64,000 nt of DNA from Guyparkeria sp. SCN-R1 (GTDB taxonomy: Bacteria > Pseudomonadota > Gammaproteobacteria > Halothiobacillales > Halothiobacillaceae), in assembly GCF_003932495.1 (NCBI RefSeq), contig NZ_QZMT01000006.1, forward strand, positions 62,001 to 126,000. Direction: 5' to 3'. Of this stretch, positions 44,580-55,233 are shown piece by piece. Both the position numbers and the translations under genes were made by a program. The notes under the pieces were generated by a model that searched no databases, had not been told where the DNA came from, and was given only the letters and a program-made list of their open reading frames with translations. Position 1 is the first letter of the stretch. Every line of letters starts with the position of its first letter.

Positions 44580-46637
44580 TCAGTGGCGCCCTGTGGAGTG
44601 ATCGCGGGGCTCGTGGTCGGCCGTTGCCTCTGACTCGTTGTCGTTGGATGCGGTCTCGGCAGGCGCGGCCGGCGGATAGATCAGGCTTGCCGGCTGCTGC
44701 CGGAGCAGTTGCCAGTAGGCCCGCACGAGGTTCATAGGCTTGGCGATGCGGGTGCCGCGCGCCCGCAGGGCGACGTTGAGGGCCAGGGCGAAGCTCACGG
44801 TGAGGTTGACCGCGCCGATCAGCAGCACGAAGCCCAGCAACAGGGCGAACGTGAGTGGTCCGGCGAATTCGTGCGACATCGCGTAGCCCAGGTCCGCCGA
44901 GGAAAAGGCTACGTGGCGGATGTCGAGTGGCAGGCCGAGCAGGTAGCCCACGTAGCCGGTGGAGCCGAGCATGATGCCGAAGGCGAAGTTACTGATCAGG
45001 GCGCCGTAATGGCCATCGATGTAGGTAGCTAGACGATGGCGGGCGCCTTGCGGCAGCACCCGTTGAAGCAGCGGATGCTCGCGCAGCCTCGCCTCGAGTC
45101 CCAGGTACGCGGCACGGTTGTCGAAGAACCCCGCGATCAGGCCCGACAGGAACAACCAGACCCCGGCGATGGCGGCGTAGAACAGGGCCAAACCGCTCAC
45201 GGGATTGATTCCCGCCAGGATGTAATCCGCCCGTTCGCTGGTGATCAGCGAGCTGCCGGTCTGTTGTTGCCACAACCAGGCGATCAGGAAGGCAAGCGAG
45301 AGGGCGGCGATGACGTTGCCGGCGATGGCGACGAACTGGGTGCGTCCCACGCGCAGCAGGAGATTCGCGAGCTTGCGGGGGTTGGCGCGACCGTGCTCGC
45401 CCAACTCGACCTGCTCGGCGATGCTCGCGGCTGTCATGGCCGGCTGCTTTGTGGCCACCGTCCCGTGCAGGATGTGGATCAGGACGAAACCCAGCCCGTA
45501 ATTGAGACTGACCAGCACGGTTTCGGGCAGGCGCGCAAAGCCGCTCTCAAGGATGTGGATCTTGAGCAGGGCCATGACGGCGATGATCAGGCCTCCAGCC
45601 AGCCCCGAGGCCAACATGCGGAAATAGGCGGGGCGGTCGCCGGCGATGTAGTGCTCGCCCTTGTCACTGGCGTTCTCGGTGACGCTGCGTGCCAGTTGGC
45701 GCACGCTGCGGCGAATCAGCGGGCGGATGCCGTGACGTTCGGAGCTGGCCTCGACCAGTTCGGTGAACAGCGCGGTCGCTCGCTCGTTGCATTGCTCGCA
45801 TGCCTTGGGGTCAAGGATGTCGAGCAATCGTTCGATCCGGGCGATGGTCTGGCCGAGGCGCTCGAGTAGGTGGGTCAACGAGATGCTGGTCCCGCGCGTG
45901 ACTGCGCGCCGGTGCAGGCGCTCGACCTCCTCGCTGCATTGTTCGAGCAACACGCGGATGTGGGCGTCGTCGTGGAAGTCCTCGAGCTTGCCGTCCATCC
46001 AGCCGACGTAGTCACGTACGTAGGCGCCGACCTCTCGCTGCAGCGCGATGAAACTCGAATCGCGGGTGGCCATGCTCGGGTCGAGTCGGAGGATGTCGGG
46101 CTCGAATTCCTCGGCGGCGATCCAGATGGCCAGCATCTCGACGGCGTAGAGTGTCTCGCGGGTCAGCCGGTCCCTGCCTTTCTGACCCGCCTCGTCCGGC
46201 GACCACGGCCAGAGTGTTCGCATCAGCCGCTCCCAGCAGGGCGGCGGCACCTGCGCCACCCACTCGGGGTCCTCGGCCTCGTGGAACGCCAGGTAGAACA
46301 CGTCACGCACGCTCATCGGATCGGCCGGCGCGGGATTCAGGCGCTCGTAGACCCGCTGACCCAGCTCCCGCAGGAAGCCGCGTCGCGAGAACAGTCCCAG
46401 TCCGGCGAGGATCTGAAAGAAGCGCGCCTGGTCGAGCCAGTCCCCCAGGCGCTCATGAAGGGCCTCCTGCATCGTGGAGTCTGCCTCGAGCGCTACCTGC
46501 AGTTGCTCGATGCGTTCGATGGCCGCCGAGGCATCCTCGTCCGGGCCGGGACGCAACCAGTCGATGATGGCGACCAACGTGCCGACCGGATCGTCCGCAT
46601 GGCGTTCGGTGAGCGTCCGGAGCAGCTGCTGGGGCAT
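44580..46637 (-). CDS. Integral membrane protein of the SpecificRecomb (Gcr) family
   Basis: A 685-residue protein, read from the ATG at 46637 with AGGATC upstream. Residues 1-330 are soluble and mostly helical. The remainder has at least six hydrophobic segments, for example FRMLASGLAGGLIIAVMALL and ALFYAAIAGVWLFLSGLIAGFF, and a Glu/Asp-rich tail. The domain is listed in databases as site-specific recombinase, from the Neisseria Gcr gene. I see no recombinase catalytic motif, and the membrane topology argues against DNA recombination. Its partner genes here are hflD, mnmA and a NUDIX gene in the same direction. The function is unknown. Confidence 0.8.
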   Translation of the reverse strand: MPQQLLRTLTERHADDPVGTLVAIIDWLRPGPDEDASAAIERIEQLQVALEADSTMQEALHERLGDWLDQARFFQILAGLGLFSRRGFLRELGQRVYERLNPAPADPMSVRDVFYLAFHEAEDPEWVAQVPPPCWERLMRTLWPWSPDEAGQKGRDRLTRETLYAVEMLAIWIAAEEFEPDILRLDPSMATRDSSFIALQREVGAYVRDYVGWMDGKLEDFHDDAHIRVLLEQCSEEVERLHRRAVTRGTSISLTHLLERLGQTIARIERLLDILDPKACEQCNERATALFTELVEASSERHGIRPLIRRSVRQLARSVTENASDKGEHYIAGDRPAYFRMLASGLAGGLIIAVMALLKIHILESGFARLPETVLVSLNYGLGFVLIHILHGTVATKQPAMTAASIAEQVELGEHGRANPRKLANLLLRVGRTQFVAIAGNVIAALSLAFLIAWLWQQQTGSSLITSERADYILAGINPVSGLALFYAAIAGVWLFLSGLIAGFFDNRAAYLGLEARLREHPLLQRVLPQGARHRLATYIDGHYGALISNFAFGIMLGSTGYVGYLLGLPLDIRHVAFSSADLGYAMSHEFAGPLTFALLLGFVLLIGAVNLTVSFALALNVALRARGTRIAKPMNLVRAYWQLLRQQPASLIYPPAAPAETASNDNESEATADHEPRDHSTGRH

Positions 46638-46677
46638 GGCTTGATCCTGTGAGATGGGCGGCCGGTTGGCAGGTGGT

Positions 46678-47304
46678 TCAGAGGCGTGGCACCAACTCCT
46701 CGGCGCGGGCCAGGTACTTGCCGCGCTGGAACAGCAGGCGCCAGCGCCTACCACCCACCTGGTCGAACAGAATGGTCGCACGCACCCCGGCAAGCAGCAG
46801 GCCGCGGACCGACGAGGAGATCGCCATGTCCTCGAGGTGATGCTTCTCGCCGTTGATGACGAATTTCTGTGGCAGGTTGCTCAGGGTGCTGCGATAGAGG
46901 TTGTTCAGATCGGCCATCAGGCCGCTGTCGGCACCGTGCTGATCGAAGGCGGGCTTGAGTTCCTCCAGGCGGGAAAACAATTTCCCCGCCATCTCGTCAT
47001 CGCGACGGAATGCCTTGGTCACGGCAAACAGCGTGACCAGGTAGCGGGTCAACTCGAGATCACGCTGTGCGCGCGAGTTGCCGGCCAGCATTTCGGTCAG
47101 TCGCGTCATGCCAAAACGTACCCCCGAGAGCCCGCCGTAGATGCTGGCCGTGTCGGGGGCGTCGAAGGCGAACAGCGAGCCGATGCTCGCCTCCAGCGCT
47201 TGGCTGTCCGCCACGCGGCCTTCGTAGGCCAGCGTCTGGATCAACTGGACGGCCTGGGTCATGCCGGCCATGGCGATCAATTGGTCGTCGGTATCTTGTG
47301 GCAT
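46678..47304 (-). CDS. hflD: High-frequency lysogenization protein HflD homologue
   Basis: A 208-residue all-helical protein. The N-terminus (LIAMAGMTQAVQLIQTLAYEG) and the central part (LELTRYLVTLFAVTKAF) match HflD, and the end FQRGKYLARAEELVPRL is typical. In E. coli it is membrane-associated and binds the lambda CII protein; its role in the host is not clear. The order nudJ-mnmA-hflD is conserved in Gammaproteobacteria. purB, the usual next gene, is missing, and the SpecificRecomb-family gene takes its place 40 bp downstream. Confidence 0.9.
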   Translation of the reverse strand: MPQDTDDQLIAMAGMTQAVQLIQTLAYEGRVADSQALEASIGSLFAFDAPDTASIYGGLSGVRFGMTRLTEMLAGNSRAQRDLELTRYLVTLFAVTKAFRRDDEMAGKLFSRLEELKPAFDQHGADSGLMADLNNLYRSTLSNLPQKFVINGEKHHLEDMAISSSVRGLLLAGVRATILFDQVGGRRWRLLFQRGKYLARAEELVPRL

Positions 47305-47330
47305 GCGTCCCGAATCGGTTGGATTGATGA

Positions 47331-48913
<1,583 letters not shown>

Positions 48914-48919
48914 GGGCTC

Positions 48920-48925
48920 ATTATA
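48920..48925 (-). promoter_or_regulatory. Perfect -10 box TATAAT just before nudJ
   Basis: TATAAT on the minus strand ends six bases before the nudJ ATG. Transcription would start at or within the start codon, giving a leaderless message. No good -35 box is found at 16-18 bp, so the promoter call is moderate. Confidence 0.4.
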
Positions 48926-48988
48926 CCGGGGAAGGCAAGGGGTACCTGCGGCGAGAGTCAATCGGGCTTATCGGATGTCAGTGCCTTA

Positions 48989-49000
48989 ACGTCACGACGT
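48989..49000. promoter_or_regulatory. Palindrome ACGTCACGACGT upstream of the RelBE-like pair
   Basis: Two 5-bp arms (ACGTC, GACGT) with AC between, 55 bp before the antitoxin start. Type II antitoxins with a ribbon-helix-helix domain usually bind such palindromes to repress their own promoter. It is only a candidate operator. Confidence 0.3.
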
Positions 49001-49054
49001 CATGATGCTGTTACACTGTCGATCCCGCTCGACAATAGCCACCGGGAGCCCACC

Positions 49055-49288
49055 ATGACCACCGAGACGAAACGATCCACCATTTACTTCGATGCGCAAT
49101 TGCATCAAGCCCTGCGGATGAAGGCCGCGCAGTCGCATCGCTCGATTTCCGAGATCGTCAACGACGCGGTAAAGGCGGCCCTGGCGGAGGATCAGGAGGA
49201 CCTCGCCTCGTTCGAAGAGCGAGTCGCCGAGCCCACGATCAGCTATGAAGCGCTGCTCGAGGATTTGAAGGCGCATGGCAAGCTATAA
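49055..49288 (+). CDS. Ribbon-helix-helix antitoxin of a RelBE/ParDE-type pair
   Basis: A 77-residue protein. TKRSTIYFDAQLHQALRMKA begins with the beta-strand that contacts DNA, followed by the helix pair to SISEIVNDAVKAAL (CopG-type fold). The C-terminal half is acidic and probably wraps around the toxin (EEDLASFEERVAEP-type region). It overlaps the toxin gene by 14 bases, standard for these operons. It should neutralise the toxin and repress the promoter. A palindrome lies upstream. Confidence 0.88.
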   Translation: MTTETKRSTIYFDAQLHQALRMKAAQSHRSISEIVNDAVKAALAEDQEDLASFEERVAEPTISYEALLEDLKAHGKL

Positions 49289-49535
49289 GCTCTGTTTTCG
49301 CCAATCGGTCACGCGTGATCTCCGCCCCATACCTCGTCCCGACGTCGAGCGGATTCTCCGTCGGGTGAAAGCGCTCGCGGACGATCCGCGGCCACCGGGG
49401 TGCGAGAAGCTGTCGGGTCAGGAGCGATACCGCGTCCGCCAGGGCAATTATCGAATTCTGTACGAGATCGTCGATGAGGAACTGGTGGTCACGGTGGTCA
49501 AGATCGGCCATCGTCGACACGTCTACCGACGTTGA
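49275..49535 (+). CDS. relE: RelE/ParE-superfamily toxin
   Basis: An 86-residue protein with the RelE fold order: FRQSVTRDLRPIPRPDVERIL, then LADDPRPPGCEKLSGQERYRVRQGNYRILYEI (in parts) and the C-terminal VVTVVKIGHRRHVYRR. Conserved basic and aromatic residues near the end match mRNA interferases of the RelE type, which cut mRNA in the ribosome A site. It is transcribed with the overlapping antitoxin and converges with mutS nine bases away. The RelE versus ParE activity is not proven by sequence. Confidence 0.87.
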   Translation: MASYKLCFRQSVTRDLRPIPRPDVERILRRVKALADDPRPPGCEKLSGQERYRVRQGNYRILYEIVDEELVVTVVKIGHRRHVYRR

Positions 49536-49544
49536 TCGCCGGCG

Positions 49545-52196
49545 TCATTCCTGACGGTTAGCCTTCCATTCATAAAGTAGATCGAGCGCGGCGCGTGGGG
49601 AGAGCTCGTCCGGATCGAGTGCATCGATGGCCTCGAGCAACGGGTCGGGCTCGGGTTCGGCGAGCTCGGCCGGTGCTTCCGCCGCGAACAGGTCGAGTTG
49701 CGGCACCTCGCCCCCGGCGTGCGACTGCCATTCGAGTTTTTCCAGCAAACCGCGGGCGCGACGAATGGTGGGGCGCGGCAAGCCGGCCAGGCGGGCCACG
49801 TCGATGCCGTAGCTCTGGTTGGCCGGACCGTCCTTCACGCCATGCAGGAACACCAGCTCGCCGTTGTGCGTGATGGCCTCAAGGTGCACGTTGATCAGCG
49901 TCTCGAACTGCTCGGACAGGGTGGTCAGCTCGAAATAGTGGGTGGCGAACAGCGTCATCGCGCAGTTCTTCTGCAACAGGTGCTCGGCGACCGCCCAGGC
50001 CAGGGCCAGGCCGTCGAAGGTCGAGGTGCCGCGGCCGATCTCGTCGATCAGCACCAACGAGCGCTCGGTGGCGTGATGCAGGATCTCGGCGGTCTCGGTC
50101 ATCTCCACCATGAAGGTCGAGCGACCGGAGGCCAGATCGTCGGAGGCGCCGATGCGGGTAAAGATGCGATCGATCGGACCGATCTCGGCCCCCTCGGCCG
50201 GCACGTGTGCCCCGGCGTGGGCCAGCAGCACGATCAACGCGGTCTGGCGCATGTAGGTCGACTTGCCGCCCATGTTCGGGCCGGTGATCAGCAGCATGCG
50301 CCGGTCGGGCGCCAGCTCGGCGTCGTTGGGCACGAACACCGCCTCGCTGTTGGCCTCGACCACCGGGTGGCGGCCCTGGCGGATATCCACGCCCAGTGCC
50401 TTGCGAAAGCTCGGTGCGTTCCAGCCGTGGCGTTCGGCGACGTCGGCCAGCGCGGCCAGCGTGTCGAGATCCGCCAGGGCATTGGCACGCCGGCGCAGCT
50501 CGCCCTGGTGGCCGGCCAGGGTGACTAGCAGCCCCTCGAAGCATTCACGCTCGCGGGCCAGCGATCGATCGCGTGCCGTGAGCACCTCCTGCTCGAAGGT
50601 CTTGAGGGTGTCGTTGGTGTAGCGCTCGACGGACTTGAGCGTCTGGCGACGGGTGAAGGTCTCCGGCATGCGTGCCGATTGGCTGCGCGGCACCTCGAAG
50701 TAGTAGCCGTGGACGCGGTTGTAGGCGAGCTTGAGGTTGTCGATGCCCGACTGGCGCCGCGCATCCTCTTCCATGGCGGTGAGCGTGGTGTCGGCGCGTT
50801 CGGACAATCCGCGCAGGCGGTCGAGTTCCTCGTCGAAGCCGCTCGCAATCACCCCACCGTCGCGCAGCCAGACCGAGGGCTTCTCGGCAATCGCGGCATC
50901 CAGCAATTCGCGCACCTCGGGCAGATCGGCCAGCTCGTCGATCAGCGTGGTCAGCAGCGGTTGGTCACAGGCGGCAAGGGTAGCGGTCAGCGAGGGCAGC
51001 TGGTGCAGCGAGTCGCGCAGGGCGGCCAGATCGCGCGGCCGGGCCGTGCCCAGCACGATGCGCGTGGTGATCCGCTCGATGTCGTTGACCTGGCGCAGGG
51101 CGTCGAACAGGGTGGTCGGCAGGTCGCGCTCGCGCAATTCGCCGATCGCCTGGTGTCGGGCGGCCAGCTGATCGTGGTCGCGCAACGGGCGGGCCAGCCA
51201 TTCGCGCAGGCGGCGTGCGCCCATGCCGGTGGCGGTCCGATCCAGCAGTCCGATCAGGGCCCCGTCAGGGCGCCCCTGGCTGTCCTCGAACAGCTCCAGG
51301 TGGCGGCGGGTGTGCACGTCGAGCAGGAGGGCGTCACTGGTCTGCTCGACGGCCAGGCCGTCGATGTGGCCCAGGTGTGTCTTTTGCGTGTCGTTGACGT
51401 ATTGCCACAGCGCACCGGCCGCACCCAGGGCCGCATCCAGTGCCTGGCGGTTGTCGGCATGGATGCCGAAGCCGGCCAGGTCCCGGGTGCCGAACTGGGC
51501 GCACAGCCGCTCGGTGGCCGTCTCGCTGGAGAAGTGCCAGACCGGCCGTTCCCGGCTGAATCCCTCGGCGCGGAACAACCCATCGGTCAGTGCCTCGATG
51601 CGCAGCCCCTCGGGCAGCAGCAGCTCGCGCGGGTCGACGCGGGCCAGCTCGGTGGCGAGCTCGTCCGGCCCGTTGGGCGCCATGATGGCAAATCGGCCGC
51701 TGGAGAGATCCAGGTGCGCCAGACCCAGCCGTTCACGGCCCCGCGACCGGGTGCGGGCCACTGCCACGAGACGATGCGCCTGGCGCTGCTCGAGCAGGGC
51801 CTCGTCGGTGACCGTGCCCGGGGTGACCACCTTGACCACCTCGCGCTTCATCGGCCCCTTGGCCTGCACGTCGCCGACCTGCTCGCAGATGGCGACCGAC
51901 TCGCCGGCCTTCAGCAGGCGTGCCAGGTACGACTCGTAGGCATGCACCGGCACGCCGGCCATCGGGATGGGTTCGCCGGCCGAGGTGCCGCGTTGCGTCA
52001 GGTTGAGATCGAGCAGTCGGGCGGCGTGGCGCGCGTCCTCGAAAAACAGCTCGTAGAAGTCGCCCATACGATAAAAGAGCAGCACGTCGGGGTAATCTTG
52101 TTTGATCCCGAGAAACTGCTGCATCATGGGCGTATGCGCGCTGAGAGGGTCCGCGTCTCCGGCTGGGGCGGGTCGGGGCGATGTCGGTTTCGTCAT
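49545..52196 (-). CDS. mutS: DNA mismatch repair ATPase MutS
   Basis: An 883-residue protein, read from the ATG at 52196; in-frame starts up to 52214 are possible. The mismatch-recognition domain begins [31 protein letters not shown] (in part), containing the Phe-x-Glu-type contact region. The ATPase has the Walker A motif [15 protein letters not shown] and Walker [13 protein letters not shown]. The C-terminus carries the MutS tail that mediates tetramerisation ([21 protein letters not shown]). It starts strand-directed repair with MutL. It is divergent from pncC. Confidence 0.97.
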   Translation of the reverse strand: MTKPTSPRPAPAGDADPLSAHTPMMQQFLGIKQDYPDVLLFYRMGDFYELFFEDARHAARLLDLNLTQRGTSAGEPIPMAGVPVHAYESYLARLLKAGESVAICEQVGDVQAKGPMKREVVKVVTPGTVTDEALLEQRQAHRLVAVARTRSRGRERLGLAHLDLSSGRFAIMAPNGPDELATELARVDPRELLLPEGLRIEALTDGLFRAEGFSRERPVWHFSSETATERLCAQFGTRDLAGFGIHADNRQALDAALGAAGALWQYVNDTQKTHLGHIDGLAVEQTSDALLLDVHTRRHLELFEDSQGRPDGALIGLLDRTATGMGARRLREWLARPLRDHDQLAARHQAIGELRERDLPTTLFDALRQVNDIERITTRIVLGTARPRDLAALRDSLHQLPSLTATLAACDQPLLTTLIDELADLPEVRELLDAAIAEKPSVWLRDGGVIASGFDEELDRLRGLSERADTTLTAMEEDARRQSGIDNLKLAYNRVHGYYFEVPRSQSARMPETFTRRQTLKSVERYTNDTLKTFEQEVLTARDRSLARERECFEGLLVTLAGHQGELRRRANALADLDTLAALADVAERHGWNAPSFRKALGVDIRQGRHPVVEANSEAVFVPNDAELAPDRRMLLITGPNMGGKSTYMRQTALIVLLAHAGAHVPAEGAEIGPIDRIFTRIGASDDLASGRSTFMVEMTETAEILHHATERSLVLIDEIGRGTSTFDGLALAWAVAEHLLQKNCAMTLFATHYFELTTLSEQFETLINVHLEAITHNGELVFLHGVKDGPANQSYGIDVARLAGLPRPTIRRARGLLEKLEWQSHAGGEVPQLDLFAAEAPAELAEPEPDPLLEAIDALDPDELSPRAALDLLYEWKANRQE

Positions 52197-52272
52197 GCGC
52201 GGCATTGTAACCAAAACCCCGGCCCCGAATTGATTCGGGATCGGCCGGTGGCACGAGGGATAAGCAAGCAGG

Positions 52273-52941
52273 ATGGTCGATCAAGACAACGCGCAACCGA
52301 TGCCGCGACCGCCGGCATGGAACGGCACCGATGCGATGACCGACGGCGGTCTCGATCGTGGCTCACGCATCCGCTGTCTGGGCGAAGCGCTGGCAACGCG
52401 CGGCCTGCGCCTGGCCGTGGCGGAGTCCTGTACGGGCGGGCTGTTGGCGGCGAATCTCACCGACCAGGCCGGCAGCTCGTCCTGGTTCGAAGGCGGCTGG
52501 GTCACCTACAGCAACCGGGCCAAGCAGCGCGACCTGGCCGTACCCTCGTCGCTGTTCGCCGAGGTGGGTGCGGTGTCGGGCGAGGTGGTCACGGCCATGG
52601 CCCGCGGTGCGATCGAGCGGGCCGATGTCGACTACGCCGTGGCCATCAGTGGCGTGGCCGGGCCGGGTGGTGGCAGCGACACCAAGCCGGTCGGTACGGT
52701 GTGGATCGGTTGGGGGTATCGCGCACCCACGGGTTCAGATGCCACTCAAACCGGTGCCACCACCTTCGCGAGCCGCTTTCGTTTCCCCGGAGAGCGGCAG
52801 GCCGTGCGCGAGGCGGCGGTCGAGGCGGCGCTGCAAGGGCTCTGCGCCCATCTGGGCGGCAAGGGCTGGAGTCAGCAGGTCGCCAGCGAATGGTCATCGG
52901 CCCACTGGCCGGCCGCTGGCCTCAAGTGGTCGGAGGACTGA
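52273..52941 (+). CDS. pncC: Nicotinamide-nucleotide amidohydrolase PncC (CinA C-terminal domain)
   Basis: A 222-residue single-domain protein; the ATG at 52336 is an alternative start. The motif [18 protein letters not shown] marks the catalytic Ser region, followed by [13 protein letters not shown] and [21 protein letters not shown]. It deamidates nicotinamide mononucleotide for NAD recycling. It lies between mutS and ampD. The usual neighbour recA is not in this window. Confidence 0.92.
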   Translation: MVDQDNAQPMPRPPAWNGTDAMTDGGLDRGSRIRCLGEALATRGLRLAVAESCTGGLLAANLTDQAGSSSWFEGGWVTYSNRAKQRDLAVPSSLFAEVGAVSGEVVTAMARGAIERADVDYAVAISGVAGPGGGSDTKPVGTVWIGWGYRAPTGSDATQTGATTFASRFRFPGERQAVREAAVEAALQGLCAHLGGKGWSQQVASEWSSAHWPAAGLKWSED

Positions 52942-52944
52942 GTT

Positions 52945-53508
52945 GTGATGAATATTGACCCGGCCACCCACCGCCTCGACAGCGCCCGCTATGTCCTCTC
53001 ACCCAATCACGACCAGCGTCCCCGTGACGAACGCATCGAACTGGTGGTGATCCACGGCATGTCGTTGCCGCCGGGCCAGTATGGCGGCACGGCCATCGAG
53101 CGGTTCTTCACCAACGAGCTCGATCCGGCAGAGCACCCGTACTTCGAAGAGATCCGCGATCTGCGTGTGTCCGCCCACGTGGTGATCTATCGTGACGGTT
53201 CGGTCACGCAATTCGTGCCCTTCGACCGACGCGCCTGGCATGCCGGGCAGTCGCGCTTCGGCGAGCGCATTCGCTGCAACGACTTCTCCATCGGCATCGA
53301 GCTCGAAGGCACCGACACCGAGCCCTACACGGCCGTGCAATACGAAGTGCTCGGCAAGGTGTTGGCCGCGATCAAGCGCGCCTACCCGACGGTGAATGCC
53401 GTGCGCGGTCACAGCCATATCGCCGCGGGTCGAAAGACCGATCCCGGCCCCGCCTTCGACTGGGGGCAGCTGGCATCCCGGTTGCCCGAGGGGGTCGCCA
53501 CCGCATGA
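52945..53508 (+). CDS. ampD: 1,6-anhydro-N-acetylmuramyl-L-alanine amidase AmpD
   Basis: A 187-residue cytosolic zinc amidase. The first metal His is in LVVIHGMSLPPGQYGG and the last His and Asp are in RGHSHIAAGRKTDPGPAFDW. FDRRAWHAGQS is another family motif. The enzyme cleaves the peptide from anhydro-muropeptides released by enzymes such as MltF and so regulates the AmpR-AmpC response in bacteria that have it. GTG at 52945 is followed directly by ATG; a GGAGG site lies upstream. ampE follows after 40 bp. Confidence 0.95.
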   Translation: MMNIDPATHRLDSARYVLSPNHDQRPRDERIELVVIHGMSLPPGQYGGTAIERFFTNELDPAEHPYFEEIRDLRVSAHVVIYRDGSVTQFVPFDRRAWHAGQSRFGERIRCNDFSIGIELEGTDTEPYTAVQYEVLGKVLAAIKRAYPTVNAVRGHSHIAAGRKTDPGPAFDWGQLASRLPEGVATA

Positions 53509-53548
53509 CATCCTGTTCCTATCCATTCCACGTGGAGGCATCCACGCG

Positions 53549-54478
53549 ATGAAACTCCTGGTCCTGATCCTCGTCGTCGCCATCGATCGGTTTCTGGAAT
53601 TCTTCCAGCGCTGGCGTGCCGATCGGTGGCCGCATCGCGCCACGATCGAGGTGTTCGACACGTTGGCCGGGATGATCGGCTCGACGGCCGCGCGCCTGAT
53701 CGTCTGGTTGCTGCTGCCGGTGGTCTTGCTGGTCTGGCTGGGGCCGGGCGGTGATGGCTGGATCGGCTGGCTGGTATCACTGGTCGTGCTGTTACTGGTG
53801 ATCACGCCGCGCAATACCTCGGAGATCAACCGTCAGTTGCTGGACGCCGCCGCCCGCGATGATCAGGAGACCGTCGAATCCGCGCGCCGGGTGCTGTTCG
53901 ACGAGACGCCCGTCGACCCGGCCGGGGCGACCACGCGGCAGACCGGCGAGCGCATCATCGTGCTGGCCTTCAGCGAATGGTTCCTGGTGCTGTTCTGGTT
54001 CGTGCTGCTGGGTCCGGCCGGGGCGTTGTTCTATCGACTGACCGAATGGCTGGCGCGCGAGGAGGGCGTAAAACGTCGGGACGGTGAAGAGCAGCCCGAG
54101 CCGGCGCAAACGGGCTGGCTGCATCGCGGCCAGCGCAAGGTGCATGCGCTGATGGTCTTGCCGGCGGCGCCGGTGTTCACCGTGCTGATGCTCTTGGCGG
54201 GGTCGTTCCAGCGCGGCCTGAGCGCTTGGCGCGGAGACGCGGCGCAAGGCCGCGAGCACGGGGCCCTGGATGACTGGGAGGCCGGATCGATCGGCCTGAT
54301 CGCCCGGGTCGGTCACGCGGTGATCGATGTCGAGCGGGCCGACGAGTGCCTCGACCAGAACGCCTGCCTGGCCGACCAACGCACCTGGTATCGAGCCGCT
54401 CACGCCATCGTGTGGCGGGCGCTATTGTTTGGGTTGGCCCTGGTGGCCGTGCTCACCATGATTGGCTGGGTGCCGTGA
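53549..54478 (+). CDS. ampE: Inner-membrane regulatory protein AmpE
   Basis: A 309-residue membrane protein that starts MKLLVLILVVAIDRFLEFFQRWR. Three to four transmembrane segments are clear, with the central hydrophilic part (LDAAARDDQETVESARRVLF) in the cytosol. The signature ECLDQNACLADQRTWYRAAH is near the C-terminus. AmpE works with AmpD in sensing cell-wall damage, but its chemistry is unknown. A GGAGG site lies upstream. ampD-ampE form an operon. Confidence 0.9.
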   Translation: MKLLVLILVVAIDRFLEFFQRWRADRWPHRATIEVFDTLAGMIGSTAARLIVWLLLPVVLLVWLGPGGDGWIGWLVSLVVLLLVITPRNTSEINRQLLDAAARDDQETVESARRVLFDETPVDPAGATTRQTGERIIVLAFSEWFLVLFWFVLLGPAGALFYRLTEWLAREEGVKRRDGEEQPEPAQTGWLHRGQRKVHALMVLPAAPVFTVLMLLAGSFQRGLSAWRGDAAQGREHGALDDWEAGSIGLIARVGHAVIDVERADECLDQNACLADQRTWYRAAHAIVWRALLFGLALVAVLTMIGWVP

Positions 54479-54505
54479 CGTGATGAAGGTGTCAGCAATG
54501 GGTGA

Positions 54506-54541
54506 TAACGCGTTGCGTTAATATAAGCGCGGCTGTATTCT
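54506..54541 (+). promoter_or_regulatory. HigBA promoter with overlapping operator palindrome
   Basis: TAACGCGTTGCGTTA (54506-54520) is a perfect 6-3-6 inverted repeat. It contains TTGCGT (54513-54518), which with TATTCT (54536-54541) at 17 bp makes a promoter just before higB. Binding of HigA to the palindrome would cover the -35 box, the expected mode of autoregulation. The -10 lies six bases before the ATG, so the message may have almost no leader. Confidence 0.55.
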
Positions 54542-54547
54542 CGGATC

Positions 54548-54829
54548 ATGATAGTTGGCTTCGCTTGCAAGGATACGCAACGGGTGGCGAGCGGCCGGTT
54601 TTCGAAACGGCTTCCGCAACAGATTCAGCGCCGGGCAAAAATGCGCCTGGACCGAATCGATGCAGCGCGAGACCTCGATGATTTGCGCGTGCCGCCGTCC
54701 CACCGACTCGAGCCCTTGTCCGGGGATCGGCTCGGCTTTCACAGCTTGCGCATCAATGACCAATGGCGGATCGTTTTCCGGTGGGAGCAGGGCGGCGCCC
54801 ATGACGTGGCTATCGTGGATTACCACTGA
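54548..54829 (+). CDS. higB: HigB-type toxin (RelE/ParE superfamily)
   Basis: A 93-residue protein starting MIVGFACKDTQRVASG. The family order is intact: RFSKRLPQQIQRRAKMRLDRIDAA, the loop LEPLSGDRLGFHSLRINDQWRIVF (in part) and the C-terminal VAIVDYH. It should be a ribosome-dependent mRNA interferase. As in other higBA loci the toxin gene comes first, with the antitoxin 13 bp downstream. Confidence 0.9.
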   Translation: MIVGFACKDTQRVASGRFSKRLPQQIQRRAKMRLDRIDAARDLDDLRVPPSHRLEPLSGDRLGFHSLRINDQWRIVFRWEQGGAHDVAIVDYH

Positions 54830-54842
54830 GAGGGGAGTCGGG

Positions 54843-55133
54843 ATGAACAACAGTATTGACCCAATCCATCCGGGCGAACACCTGGCCGAGTTTCTCGATG
54901 ACTTCGGGGTTACGCAATATCGCCTTGCCAAGGAAATTCACGTTCCGGCAAGACGGATCAACGAAATCGTGCTTGGACGGCGTGGGGTCAGTGCCGACAC
55001 GGCGCTCCGGTTGGCGCGCTTTTTCGGTACCAGCCCCGACTTCTGGATGAACCTGCAGGACAAGTACGAACTCGAAGTGGCTCGGGCACGATCAGGGGAC
55101 GAAATCGACCAGATCATCACGTGTTCGGCTTGA
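54843..55133 (+). CDS. higA: HigA-type antitoxin with helix-turn-helix domain
   Basis: A 96-residue XRE-family protein. IHPGEHLAEFLDDFGVTQYRLAKEI starts the domain and the recognition part is VPARRINEIVLGRRGVSADTALRLARFFG. FWMNLQDKYELEVAR is the family signature. It should neutralise HigB and bind the palindrome upstream of higB. A GAGGGGAG site precedes the ATG at 54843. Confidence 0.92.
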   Translation: MNNSIDPIHPGEHLAEFLDDFGVTQYRLAKEIHVPARRINEIVLGRRGVSADTALRLARFFGTSPDFWMNLQDKYELEVARARSGDEIDQIITCSA

Positions 55134-55141
55134 GTGGCTAT

Positions 55142-55165
55142 GCCCCCGGGTTTTCCTTCGGGGGC
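55142..55165 (+). terminator. Candidate terminator after higBA
   Basis: GCCCCCG and CGGGGGC form a 7-bp stem with a ten-base loop, nine bases after the higA stop codon. A run of five T lies 11 bases further on, so it is a weak example. Confidence 0.4.
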
Positions 55166-55233
55166 GTCCATCGTGCTTTTTGACGCCGGGCCGACTGATA
55201 GAATCCCGCCTCGACTTCCAGCGGCGAGTGTCC

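Noticed and set aside
44580-46637. Integrase or phage recombinase marking a mobile island
   Set aside because: The protein is a multi-pass membrane protein with no tyrosine- or serine-recombinase motif, and no attachment sites or phage genes are present.
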